A program made the translations under genes and the position numbers. Under the pieces are notes generated by a model that worked only from the letters and a program-made list of their open reading frames with translations, searched no databases and was not told the origin of the DNA. A stretch of 64,000 nt of DNA from Hymenobacter sp. BT188 (GTDB taxonomy: Bacteria; Bacteroidota; Bacteroidia; Cytophagales; Hymenobacteraceae), in NCBI RefSeq assembly GCF_014333585.1, contig NZ_JACSCW010000003.1:1-64000 (forward strand), given 5' to 3'. Numbering within the stretch: position 1 is the stretch's first letter; each line of letters opens with the position of its first letter. This document shows, one piece after another, positions 9,521 to 18,269 of the stretch.

Positions 9521-12500
9521 ATGAAGCACTTATCCTTTTCTATAACGCGTCGGCTTTGGGTGGTTGGGGCGCTGCTGGGAGTACTGCTGGCGGCTGGTGA
9601 AGCCCAGGGCCAAACGGCCCAAGAGCAGTTTGGGCGCGTGCGGATCCAGTACAAGGACTTTGACTGGCAGTTGTTCAGCACCCAAAACTTCAACATTTAC
9701 TACTACGCCAGCGGCGAAACCACTGCCCGCCGGGCCGCCGAGTACGCCGAAAAAGAGCTGCAGCGCGTTTCTTCCCTCATCGGTTACTATCCATACTCCA
9801 AGACTACGCTCATGCTCTACAACTCCGTGGGCGACCTGCGGCAGAGCAATATTGGCTTGTATAGCGACAAGTATCAAACCGGTGGCGAAACCTCGCTGCT
9901 GCGCATGAATAAGGTGCAAATAGCCTTTCAGGGTCAGCAAACGTTGTTTAAGCGTGATGTAAGCTCCCAAATTACCCGCGTGCTGCTTAACGATATGATG
10001 TATGGCGGCTCGCTGAAAGAAGTTATTCAGAGCACCTACTTATTACAGTTGCCCGAGTGGTTTATTGCCGGCGCATCCTCTTATGCAGCTGAAGGTTGGA
10101 GCGTGGAGATGGATGACTACATGCGCGACATGACTCAGCAGTATGAAGGCACCAAAACGGCTCCTTTCTTCCTGCGCAATCCGCAGTTGGCGGGCCAGAG
10201 CGTTTGGAATTACATCGCGGAGCGCTATGGCTACACCACCATCCAGAATATTCTCAACCTCACCCGCATTACCCGCGACGTAGAAGTAGGCATTAGCAGT
10301 TCGCTGAATGTGCCTTATAAAGTATTCCTGCGCGATTGGCTGGCTTATTACCGTCAGTTGAATGCGCAGCCGATAGTGCCATTGGTGCAGCCCGATGAGA
10401 AAAACCAGATAGTAAGCAATAACCGCAAAGCGGTATTGTATTCGCAGCCGGTGCTGAGTCCTAACGGGCAGCGGCTGGCATACGTGTCCCTCGACCGTGG
10501 CCGCTACCGCGTGATGACCGTCAATCGCAACGGCTCTGGCCGCAACACCATTCACAGAAGCGGCTACAAAACGCCTGACCAGCAGGTAGAAAACCGGCTG
10601 CCGGTGCTGGCCTGGCGCGGCAACGGGCAGGTAGCTGTAGCTGAGATGGATAAAGGCTATATGACGCTTCGCTTGCGCCCCGCCGATGCTGGTGTGGTGA
10701 ATAGCGTGGTAACCAATCTGCGTGAAATCCTACCTTTCAGTAAAGGCGGCTCGTCTATTTTCAAACCGTTCTCCCAGGTGCTCGATCTGGCGTATTCACC
10801 CGATGGGAAGTCGTTGGTATTTAGTGGTACGCGTGGGGGGCAAAATGACCTGTATCTGCTGCGGGCCGGCAGCCGCACGCCCGAGCGCATCACCAACGAT
10901 CTGTTCGACGACGTGCAGCCAACTTTTCTGCCCAACGGCGCGGGCATTGTATTCAGCTCCAACCGGTGGTCGGACGGCACGGCGGAAGGCAACTTTGCCA
11001 GCGTCGTGAATAACTACGATTTGTTTCTCTATCACCTCGATGGGCGCGAGCAGCCGGTGGAGTCGTTGGTGAGCACTATTTCCAATGAAGGCCGGCCCCG
11101 GGCCGTGTCCGACACCGAGATTCTGTACTTGGGCGAAGAAAGCGGCATCCGCAGCTTGTACCGCTACTCGCTCACTACTCGTCGGCGGACGGCCGCCAGT
11201 AACTTCTCAACCAACATTAAAGACTTTGATTTCAATACTGGTACCGGCACGCTGGGCTTTATAGCCGCCGACCGTGCCCGCGATATGGTGTATGTGTATC
11301 CCACGTATGCTCTGCCAGAGAATATGACGCTGGCTAAAACTGCACGTCAGGAAATTCTGGAAGAGAGGTCGGCGCCGCCGCCGCCAGCACCCGCCGCGCC
11401 AGCTCCGGTTCAAGAGCCCGTGCCTGCGCCGGTTGCTGACTCCACTTCTACTATTGTAGGGCAGCCTGGGGGGCAAATTACTACTGATTCGACGGCGACG
11501 CGGCCTCAGGTGGCTCAGAAGCAAACAGAGGAGCCCATCAATACCAGCAACTATGAGTTTGATGAGGATGCGCCCACGCGAACTAATGCGCGGCGACGCT
11601 CGGCTACGGCGGCTAACCTACCTACCGCTCCACCGGCCGATGCCTTCGCTTTGACTGGTCCATATCGTTATACTCCACAGTTCAGCATCGATAACGTCGT
11701 GTCGTCGCTGTACGTCGATCCGTTGTTGGGATTTGGCTTGATCGGGCAGGCCAACATGACCGATCTGTTTGAAAACCAACGCATACAGGCAGGTATTTTT
11801 GGTCTTACTGATTTAAAAACCAGCAGTATATACGCGGAGTACACCGACTTGCGCCGCCGCTACGACTGGAGCATACGTTACCAGAAACAGGCTTACTTCT
11901 TCGACCTGACCGGCTTGGGCCGTACCCGCTATGGGCGTCACGAGGTGGCTCCTACCATAGCTTACCCGCTTACGCACAACCTGAGCTTACGCGGTGGGCC
12001 ACGCTTTGTGAACGTGAACCGGACGCTGATCAACGTGTTCGACGACTCGCTGGATATAAGCCGCAACTATCTGGGCCTAACCGGCGAGCTGGTATATGAT
12101 AACTCCATTGCTACTGGGGTCAATATGCTGCAGGGTACGCGCATGAAAGTGGGGGTGATGAAGCTGAACAGCCTGAATGACAAGTCGCAGAACTTCGGTA
12201 AGATCTATGTGGACCTACGTCACTATCAGAAGATTCACCGGCAGATCATCTGGGCTAACCGCGCCAGCTATGGCCAGTTCTTCGGCGATACCCGGCAGCA
12301 GTTCCGCCTCGGTGGCATGGACAATTGGCTCAACAATGACTACCAGGACGACCAGCGCATTCTGCCCTCCACCTACGACCCCACGCAGATGTTCTACCAG
12401 GAGTTTGTGACCAACCTGCGTGGGTTCGACTACAGCAAGCGCATCGGTCCGAAATATGTGTTGTTCAACTCGGAGCTGCGGGTGCCTATTATCCAGTACC

Positions 12501-12814
12501 TCACGCGCAAACCCGTTGAGTCAGGCTTCTTCCGCAACCTGCAGCTGACCGCTTTTGCTGATGCTGGCTCGGCTTATTCCGGCCCGAACCCATTCAACGA
12601 AAACAACTCCTTTAATACCAACATAATAGGAGGAAATGGCAACTCTTTCTCGGCTACCGTTGTGAACTTTCGCAACCCCTTGCTCGTGGGCTACGGCTTC
12701 GGAATTCGGACAACCTTGCTGGGCTTCTACGGAAAAGGAGATATTGCCTGGGGTCAGGAAGACTTCGAACAACTGAGCCCTAAACTATACTTTACGCTCG
12801 GCTACGACTTCTAA
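9521..12814 (+). CDS. Large exported protein: peptidase-MA-like, PD40 propeller and outer-membrane barrel
   Basis: This 1097-residue protein has a signal peptide ending near residue 31 (EAQGQ). Residues about 40-270 resemble the peptidase MA fold (LPEWFIAGASSYAAEGW), but I find no HExxH, so this part is probably inactive. Residues about 300-600 carry TolB-like PD40 blades (LSPNGQRLAYVS, YSPDGKSLVFSG, FLPNGAGIVFSSNRW). A Pro/Ala/Thr-rich linker runs to about residue 700. The last 370 residues look like a BamA/surface-antigen barrel ending LYFTLGYDF. Relatives in Bacteroidota are usually named only as TolB-like or PD40 proteins. It may anchor a periplasmic propeller at the outer membrane. The function is unknown. 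Confidence 0.8.
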   Translation: MKHLSFSITRRLWVVGALLGVLLAAGEAQGQTAQEQFGRVRIQYKDFDWQLFSTQNFNIYYYASGETTARRAAEYAEKELQRVSSLIGYYPYSKTTLMLYNSVGDLRQSNIGLYSDKYQTGGETSLLRMNKVQIAFQGQQTLFKRDVSSQITRVLLNDMMYGGSLKEVIQSTYLLQLPEWFIAGASSYAAEGWSVEMDDYMRDMTQQYEGTKTAPFFLRNPQLAGQSVWNYIAERYGYTTIQNILNLTRITRDVEVGISSSLNVPYKVFLRDWLAYYRQLNAQPIVPLVQPDEKNQIVSNNRKAVLYSQPVLSPNGQRLAYVSLDRGRYRVMTVNRNGSGRNTIHRSGYKTPDQQVENRLPVLAWRGNGQVAVAEMDKGYMTLRLRPADAGVVNSVVTNLREILPFSKGGSSIFKPFSQVLDLAYSPDGKSLVFSGTRGGQNDLYLLRAGSRTPERITNDLFDDVQPTFLPNGAGIVFSSNRWSDGTAEGNFASVVNNYDLFLYHLDGREQPVESLVSTISNEGRPRAVSDTEILYLGEESGIRSLYRYSLTTRRRTAASNFSTNIKDFDFNTGTGTLGFIAADRARDMVYVYPTYALPENMTLAKTARQEILEERSAPPPPAPAAPAPVQEPVPAPVADSTSTIVGQPGGQITTDSTATRPQVAQKQTEEPINTSNYEFDEDAPTRTNARRRSATAANLPTAPPADAFALTGPYRYTPQFSIDNVVSSLYVDPLLGFGLIGQANMTDLFENQRIQAGIFGLTDLKTSSIYAEYTDLRRRYDWSIRYQKQAYFFDLTGLGRTRYGRHEVAPTIAYPLTHNLSLRGGPRFVNVNRTLINVFDDSLDISRNYLGLTGELVYDNSIATGVNMLQGTRMKVGVMKLNSLNDKSQNFGKIYVDLRHYQKIHRQIIWANRASYGQFFGDTRQQFRLGGMDNWLNNDYQDDQRILPSTYDPTQMFYQEFVTNLRGFDYSKRIGPKYVLFNSELRVPIIQYLTRKPVESGFFRNLQLTAFADAGSAYSGPNPFNENNSFNTNIIGGNGNSFSATVVNFRNPLLVGYGFGIRTTLLGFYGKGDIAWGQEDFEQLSPKLYFTLGYDF

Positions 12815-12857
12815 AGTTTAGATCTAAAACCTCTTTTTGGGTCCGAAATCCATTGTG

Positions 12858-12892
12858 AAAAGCCCCCCGGGAAATATCCGGGGGGCTTTTTT
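12858..12892 (+). terminator. Terminator after the propeller/barrel gene
   Basis: A perfect 13-bp stem (arms 12858-12870 and 12878-12890) has a 7-nt loop and a T6 tail. Both arms contain the GGGGGGC motif, in opposite orientation. Confidence 0.9.
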
Positions 12893-12973
12893 ATGGCTGG
12901 TATAGTTCAGCTGCCCTTAAAGCCTACACCTTAAACATCAGGCCCGAAGCAGTAAAAACCAACGGCCAGCGAC

Positions 12974-12981
12974 TATCTTTG
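12974..12981 (+). promoter_or_regulatory. Putative -7 promoter element of the ccm genes
   Basis: TATCTTTG fits the Bacteroidota -7 consensus TAnnTTTG. No convincing -33 TTTG is seen at the usual spacing. If it is real, transcription starts near 12988 and the GTG at 12981 cannot be the start codon of ccmB. Confidence 0.5.
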
Positions 12982-13001
12982 TGGTCCCATTCACTAGTCC
13001 C

Positions 13002-13679
13002 GTGGCCGTGTTGCTCCTTCGTGAGATTTGGTATTTAATGCAGAAGGATTTTCGTCTGGAATGGCGGCAGCGGGCAGCGCTGAATGGGATGTTGCTGTAC
13101 GTAGGCAGCACCGTATTTGTGTGTTATCTCAGCTTTGCGCTACGTGGGGGGCAATTACCAGCGCCAGCCTGGAACGCGCTGTTTTGGATCATCCTGCTTT
13201 TTACTGCCGTAAATGCGGCTGCTAAAGGCTTTTTGCAGGAGAGTCGGGGGCGTTTGCTTTACTACTATACGCTGGTGCGGCCGCAGGCCGTAATTCTGGC
13301 CAAAATTGCCTACAACGCGGTGCTGTTGCTGGGCTTGGCGCTGGTTGGGTTTGCGCTGTATGCCGTAGTGCTGGGTAATCCGGTGCAGGATGTGCCGCTT
13401 TTTGTTGGCAACGTTGGTTTGGGCGCGGTAGGCTTTGCCACCACGCTTACACTGGTGTCGGGTATTGCGTCCAAAGCCACCAATAGCAGCACACTTATGG
13501 CCGTGCTCGGCTTCCCTATCATGATTCCGATGCTGTTGCTGCTCATCAAAGTTTCCAAAAATGCCCTTGATGGGCTGGAGTTTGAAGCGAGCAGCGGCTC
13601 TCTGCTGACGTTGTTGGCTCTCAATCTGATTGTGACGGCTGTGTCTTATTTGCTGTTTCCTTTTTTGTGGCGCGGCTAA
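13002..13679 (+). CDS. ccmB: Heme exporter subunit CcmB
   Basis: This protein of about 225 residues is an integral membrane subunit of the CcmAB ABC transporter, which supports release of holo-CcmE in cytochrome c maturation. The cytoplasmic N-terminus has LMQKDFRLEWRQRAALNG, typical of CcmB, followed by six predicted membrane segments. The start is uncertain: GTG at 12981 lies inside a likely promoter element, so I take GTG 13002; GTG 13008 or ATG 13038 are also possible. No ccmA is found in the window. The next ccm gene begins 146 bp further on. Confidence 0.85.
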   Translation: MAVLLLREIWYLMQKDFRLEWRQRAALNGMLLYVGSTVFVCYLSFALRGGQLPAPAWNALFWIILLFTAVNAAAKGFLQESRGRLLYYYTLVRPQAVILAKIAYNAVLLLGLALVGFALYAVVLGNPVQDVPLFVGNVGLGAVGFATTLTLVSGIASKATNSSTLMAVLGFPIMIPMLLLLIKVSKNALDGLEFEASSGSLLTLLALNLIVTAVSYLLFPFLWRG

Positions 13680-13825
13680 TTTTCAAAGCACCTGAAAATG
13701 AGTGATAAGAGTCAAGAAAAAGCCTCCCGCAAGTCGTCACAAATCACGGTGTCAGCTTGTTGTTTTGCAGAAGGATTAGTTGACAAGTCCTCGGGCTTGT
13801 TTTTCCATTCACCGTTTTGCTTCTC

Positions 13826-14503
13826 ATGTCTATAAAAAGAAACTGGTGGAAAGTGCTCGCTATCGTGTTGGTATTGTACACGGTAGTAGCAGGGTTATTG
13901 GTGCCGGTGCCGCGGTTGGATATCGTGAACGAAAGCATTCGCAACCTCTATTTCCACGTGCCGATGTGGTTCGGCATGACCATCATTCTAACCACGTCCG
14001 TCGTTTATTCTATCCGGTACCTGCGCACGCCAACGGCTCGCCTGGACACCCTGGCGCACGAGTCAGCCAAGACTGGTATAGTGATGGGATTGCTGGGGCT
14101 AGCAACGGGCAGCATGTGGGCGCGCTATACCTGGGGCGCCTGGTGGACCTCCGACCCACGCCTTAATGGGGCCGCTATTGCGATGCTTATCTACGGAGCT
14201 TATATTGTACTACGCTCTTCTTTTACCGATGAGCAGCAGCGGGCGCGCATCAGCGCCGTGTACAATATCTTTGCATTCGCGGCGGCCATTCCGCTGCTTT
14301 TCGTGTTGCCGCGCCTCACCGATTCGCTGCATCCTGGTGCGGGCGGCAACCCCGGCTTTAGCAATTATGACCTGGATAGCAACATGCGCATGGTATTCTA
14401 TCCCGCCGTCATTGGCTGGACGCTCATTGGCTTTTGGATTACCCAAGTGAGCAGCCGCCTCGAATTTCTCAAACAGAAGATTTATGAAAAACAGCTGGCG
14501 TAA
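13826..14503 (+). CDS. ccmC: Cytochrome c maturation protein CcmC (CcsA-like)
   Basis: This 225-residue protein with six membrane helices belongs to the heme-handling family. The tryptophan-rich signature reads WGAWWTSDPRLNG (about residues 100-112) and sits in the periplasmic loop that presents heme to CcmE. It overlaps the following ccmD-like gene by 20 bp, so the two are translationally coupled. The ATG at 13826 is preferred to a TTG nine bases upstream. Confidence 0.93.
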   Translation: MSIKRNWWKVLAIVLVLYTVVAGLLVPVPRLDIVNESIRNLYFHVPMWFGMTIILTTSVVYSIRYLRTPTARLDTLAHESAKTGIVMGLLGLATGSMWARYTWGAWWTSDPRLNGAAIAMLIYGAYIVLRSSFTDEQQRARISAVYNIFAFAAAIPLLFVLPRLTDSLHPGAGGNPGFSNYDLDSNMRMVFYPAVIGWTLIGFWITQVSSRLEFLKQKIYEKQLA

Positions 14504-14711
14504 CGCCTTTTTGCTCCTGCTGACGCTGCTGGCCTCCATAGGGCAAGCCGTTGCGCAAACTGCCGACACTCCTGAAATGGCGGATGCTTTGCGCCAAAGC
14601 GGTAAGATCTACGTGGTCGTAGCCGTGATTTTGATTGTAGTCATTGGCCTGATCGGCTACCTCATTTCCCTCGACCGCAAAGTGAGCCGGTTGGAGAAAG
14701 AGATTCGCTAG
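14484..14711 (+). CDS. ccmD: CcmD-like small membrane protein
   Basis: This 75-residue protein overlaps the end of ccmC. It has a signal-like hydrophobic N-terminus (residues 8-25, ending AVAQ), a short linker, one membrane helix (about residues 42-61) and a basic heptad-like tail (LDRKVSRLEKEIR). Position and layout match Bacteroidota CcmD-type proteins, which link CcmC and CcmE. Sequence similarity to proteobacterial CcmD cannot be judged by eye, so the name rests on context. Confidence 0.75.
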   Translation: MKNSWRNAFLLLLTLLASIGQAVAQTADTPEMADALRQSGKIYVVVAVILIVVIGLIGYLISLDRKVSRLEKEIR

Positions 14712-14796
14712 CCGAAATACTCACCTAAAATTGCCCCCCAAGGATTTTTCAGTCCACTTTAGTTGTTCCGAATAACCGACCCGCACTCTTCGCAAC

Positions 14797-15225
14797 ATGA
14801 AAAAAACTCACGTTCTCGCCATCGCCGTTATTGCCATCGCCATTGGTATTATTATGAGCGCGGCCGGCGATGCCAGCGTCTATGTATCCTTTAAGGAAGC
14901 CCGCGAGCGTGCCGCCGAGGGCAACATGACCAAAGTACACGTGGTAGGTCGCCTGCCCCGCGACAATCAGAAGAACATTACGGGCCTGGAGTATAACCCC
15001 ACGCTCGATCCTAACTACTTCGCTTTCACGCTAGTTGATACTAATCGGATTGCGCAGCGGGTTATCTACTTCAATCCGAAGCCTCAGGATTTTGACAAGT
15101 CAGAGCAGGTAGTAATTACCGGCGCCATGCGCAACGACATCTTCGTGGCCGACAAGATTCTGTTAAAGTGCCCCTCCAAGTACGTGGAGACCGAAGTGAA
15201 AGGCGCAACGGCTGCCGTTAACTAA
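14797..15225 (+). CDS. ccmE: Heme chaperone CcmE, cysteine (CxxxY) type
   Basis: This 142-residue periplasmic heme chaperone is membrane-anchored by one N-terminal helix (residues 4-21) and has an OB-fold body. In classical CcmE, heme is bound covalently by His in HxxxY. Here the equivalent site reads KCPSKYVET, with Cys125 and Tyr129, so it is CxxxY. Cys-type CcmE is known from some Deltaproteobacteria and archaea. The intergenic stretch in front (14712-14796) carries one GGGGGGC motif. It lies between the ccmD-like gene and ccmF. Confidence 0.92.
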   Translation: MKKTHVLAIAVIAIAIGIIMSAAGDASVYVSFKEARERAAEGNMTKVHVVGRLPRDNQKNITGLEYNPTLDPNYFAFTLVDTNRIAQRVIYFNPKPQDFDKSEQVVITGAMRNDIFVADKILLKCPSKYVETEVKGATAAVN

Positions 15226-15472
15226 TAAGTAGTATCTCAACGAGCAGAAATGAAGAGTAGACGGCAATTTTCTGCATGCAGCATTGAGGCAAACAATTGC
15301 TTTAGGCTGTGGGGGTGCCGTTCTTTTTATCCTTTTTGCTCGGCTCTGGTTTATAAGCGGTGGCGTGAGTAGAAGGGGCTAAAGCTCATCTACTCACGCC
15401 GCAAGGCAAACTAAAGATTGGGCCCTGACAAGCCAATTCCTGTCAGTTGCCCCTACATTATACCCGATAAAC
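15226..15472 (+). promoter_or_regulatory. ccmE-ccmF spacer with a 12-bp inverted repeat
   Basis: The 247-bp gap has no gene. It holds a perfect 12-bp inverted repeat with arms 15362-15373 (GGCGTGAGTAGA) and 15389-15400 and a 15-nt loop. No T-run follows, so it is more likely an mRNA structure or protein site than a terminator. A smaller repeat, CTGACA/TGTCAG, lies at 15425-15446. Confidence 0.5.
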
Positions 15473-18079
15473 ATGCTTAATACTTTCATTGGCGACCTCG
15501 GACACTTAAGTGTCATTATAGCGTTTGTGGCCGCCATTGTTGCGGCGTATGCCTATTACATGGCTACCAACCGCCGCCCCTTAGGCGACGACGACGTGGC
15601 TTGGCGGCGCTTGGGCCGGGGGGCTTTTTTAGTGCACGGCGTGGCAGTGCTGTCCATTATCGGCTGCTTGTTTAGCCTGATTTATGGTCACCGATACGAG
15701 TATTACTACGTGTGGAGCCACTCCAGCAACCATTTGCCGGTGTACTACATGATTTCCTGCTTCTGGGAAGGGCAGGAGGGTAGCTTCTTGCTTTGGATAT
15801 TCTGGCACGTAGTGTTGGGCTTAGCCATAATTCGCTACAATAAGAAGTGGGAAGCGCCTGTAATGACTGTGTTTGCCGGCGTGCAGCTTTTCCTGACCTC
15901 GATGATTCTGGGCGTTGTAATAGGAGAGCTGAAGATCGGTTCGTCGCCATTTATTCTGCTGCGCGATTTTCTGACTGATCTGCCCGTCTGGAAAACGGAC
16001 CCCAACTTCGTTCCCAAAGACGGTACCGGCCTGAACCCCCTGCTCCAGAACTACTGGATGGTGATTCACCCCCCAACTCTCTTCCTTGGGTTTGCGCTTA
16101 CCCTCGTGCCGTTTGCTTTTGCCATTGCTGGCCTTTGGAAAGGTGAGCTGAGCAAATGGGTAAAGCCTGCTCTGCCCTGGACGTTGCTTGGCGCGCTAGT
16201 GCTGGGCGTGGGGGTAATGATGGGTGCTTATTGGGCCTACGAAACCCTAAACTTTGGCGGCTATTGGAACTGGGACCCGGTTGAAAATGCCGTGTATATT
16301 CCTTGGCTGGTGCTGGTGGCTTCCATCCACGGCATGATCTTATGGAAGCGCAGCCGCTTGGGTTTGCGCACTTCCTTCGTGCTCGTTATTGCTTCGTTCC
16401 TGCTCATCCTATATGCTACCTTCCTGACCCGTAGTGGCGTGTTGGGCAATGCCTCGGTGCACTCGTTCACCGATTTGGGCCTGTCTGGTCAGCTACTGAT
16501 TTACATGGGCTTCTTCTTTGTAGTCGCCATTAGCATGCTGGTGTGGCGCTGGAAGACGATTCCTATTTCCGAAAAAGAGCTGACTACTTACAATGCTGAA
16601 CTGTGGGTATTTGTGGGCGCTACGGTGCTGTGCTTGGGGGCTTTCCAGGTGCTGGTAACTACCAGTATTCCGGTTTATAATGCTTTCCTAGGCTTCCTAG
16701 GTGTCAAATCCAATCTGGCGCTGCCTGCCGACCAGATTGCGCACTACACCAAAATCCAGCTTTATGTAGGCGTAGGTGTGGCCCTGCTCTCCGGCTTGGC
16801 GCAGGTGATGTGGTGGCAGAAGAACGACAAGCAAAGCTTGATGAACTCTCTGGCTGTGCCTGGCATCCTGACCTTGTTGGGTTCGGCGCTGGTTATTCTG
16901 CTGGTGCGATACAACAAGCTGCAAATGGAGCCGACATACATTCTGCTGCTCACGGCGGCGCTGTTTGGGGTGCTGGCCAATCTGGGCATGGTGCTCAGCC
17001 TGATCATGCGGCGCGTAAGCATATCAGGGGGCGGTGTGGCTCATATTGGTGTGGCGCTGATGCTGTTGGGTATTTTGGCTTCGGCTGGCTACTCCAATAT
17101 TATTTCCGCAAACGTATCGGGTCTTGTGTATTCCCGCGAGTTTCCGGAGGAAATAAACCGCGACAACGTATTGCTCTGGCGCAACGAGATAGCGCCTATG
17201 GGCAAGTACGATGTGAGCTACACCGGCCAGTATTTTGAAGTGCCCGGCATGCCCGAGTACGTCAATAAAGAGCTTATCTATCGCACCGATGATGAGTATA
17301 AGGTAATTGCTCGGGGCGATATTAAAATTAAGGACAAGACTTATTATAAGGTGGGCGATACGCTCGAAATCCGGCCCGAGAACACCTACTACCGTGTTGA
17401 GTACAAAAACCGCGAGACGCAGGAAGCCTTCACGCTTTTCCCGCGGGCACAGGTGAACGAGGAGATGGGCTTGCTGGCTTCACCAGCTCTCAAGCAGTTC
17501 GTCGACCACGATATTTATTCTCACATCAGCACCGTGCCCGACCCGAGCAAGGAGAAGGACTGGACGGAAGTGAAGGAGCACGAGATTACCGTAGGCGACA
17601 CCATTTTCCTGAATGATTACTTCGCGGTGCTGCGCGCCATTGAACCGGCTCATCAAACGGCTGGCTTGGGCCTAAAGCCCGGCGATTTAGCTATTCAAGG
17701 CGATTTCATTGTACATGGCGAGAAGAAAAAGTACCATGTACACCCCATGTTCGTGGTGCGCGACCGGCTTATCGGCCGTGTTCCCGATGAGGTAGAAGAC
17801 TTGGGCTTGCGTCTGTCTTTCATAAACGTAGATCCTGAGAAGGGCAAATTTACCTTCGGCGTAAGCACCACAGCTAAGGATTATATCATCTTGAAAGCCG
17901 TGGAAAAACCCTTCATCAATCTGCTCTGGAGCGGCACACTGCTCATGACGATTGGGTTTGGAATGGCCTTCGCAAAGCGCCGCCGCGAGTTGCGCGAAAA
18001 TGCTGTTCAACCTGCTCCCGCAGACACAAGCACCATTAGAAAGGCTCCGGCACCACGTCGCGCGGAATCAGTGGCTTAA
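15473..18079 (+). CDS. ccmF: Cytochrome c maturation heme lyase CcmF/CcsA family
   Basis: This 868-residue polytopic protein is the synthetase arm of system I, which attaches heme from CcmE to apocytochrome c. The WWD signature is present in NFGGYWNWDPVENAVYIPW (about residues 261-279), as is the conserved WMVIHPPTLFLGF. The protein has about 15 membrane segments with a large periplasmic domain at roughly residues 550-815. It is longer than E. coli CcmF (about 650), as is usual in Bacteroidota. No ccmH, ccmG or ccmI is adjacent. Confidence 0.93.
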   Translation: MLNTFIGDLGHLSVIIAFVAAIVAAYAYYMATNRRPLGDDDVAWRRLGRGAFLVHGVAVLSIIGCLFSLIYGHRYEYYYVWSHSSNHLPVYYMISCFWEGQEGSFLLWIFWHVVLGLAIIRYNKKWEAPVMTVFAGVQLFLTSMILGVVIGELKIGSSPFILLRDFLTDLPVWKTDPNFVPKDGTGLNPLLQNYWMVIHPPTLFLGFALTLVPFAFAIAGLWKGELSKWVKPALPWTLLGALVLGVGVMMGAYWAYETLNFGGYWNWDPVENAVYIPWLVLVASIHGMILWKRSRLGLRTSFVLVIASFLLILYATFLTRSGVLGNASVHSFTDLGLSGQLLIYMGFFFVVAISMLVWRWKTIPISEKELTTYNAELWVFVGATVLCLGAFQVLVTTSIPVYNAFLGFLGVKSNLALPADQIAHYTKIQLYVGVGVALLSGLAQVMWWQKNDKQSLMNSLAVPGILTLLGSALVILLVRYNKLQMEPTYILLLTAALFGVLANLGMVLSLIMRRVSISGGGVAHIGVALMLLGILASAGYSNIISANVSGLVYSREFPEEINRDNVLLWRNEIAPMGKYDVSYTGQYFEVPGMPEYVNKELIYRTDDEYKVIARGDIKIKDKTYYKVGDTLEIRPENTYYRVEYKNRETQEAFTLFPRAQVNEEMGLLASPALKQFVDHDIYSHISTVPDPSKEKDWTEVKEHEITVGDTIFLNDYFAVLRAIEPAHQTAGLGLKPGDLAIQGDFIVHGEKKKYHVHPMFVVRDRLIGRVPDEVEDLGLRLSFINVDPEKGKFTFGVSTTAKDYIILKAVEKPFINLLWSGTLLMTIGFGMAFAKRRRELRENAVQPAPADTSTIRKAPAPRRAESVA

Positions 18080-18095
18080 AACATAGCTTGCCCAC

Positions 18096-18131
18096 AAAAA
18101 AGCCCCCCAGAATCTATCTGGGGGCTTTTTT
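18096..18131 (+). terminator. ccmF terminator
   Basis: An inverted repeat, AAAAAAGCCCCCCAGA against TCTGGGGGCTTTTTT, has one extra C on the left arm and a T6 tail. The left arm is a copy of the GGGGGGC motif. Confidence 0.88.
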
Positions 18132-18269
18132 GTGATGCTAATTTGTTATTTCTGATTAATTATCCTCTTGACGCCTAATTGGCCGTCCATCAAGTTTAAC
18201 TATCCTGTTAAGAGGGCGTTTTACCGGCGGCACGATAAAATCAGAGGATTAAGCACTTCCTTGCGCTCG

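Noticed and set aside
13782-13804. Terminator between ccmB and ccmC (ACAAGTCC/GGGCTTGT with T5)
   Set aside because: The stem is short with a 2-nt loop that cannot close, and it would cut the operon just before ccmC.
16069-16074. G6/C6 runs at 6770, 16069 and 21578 as further motif copies
   Set aside because: The base after the run is T rather than C, and the one at 16069 encodes the conserved HPP of CcmF, so they are chance runs.
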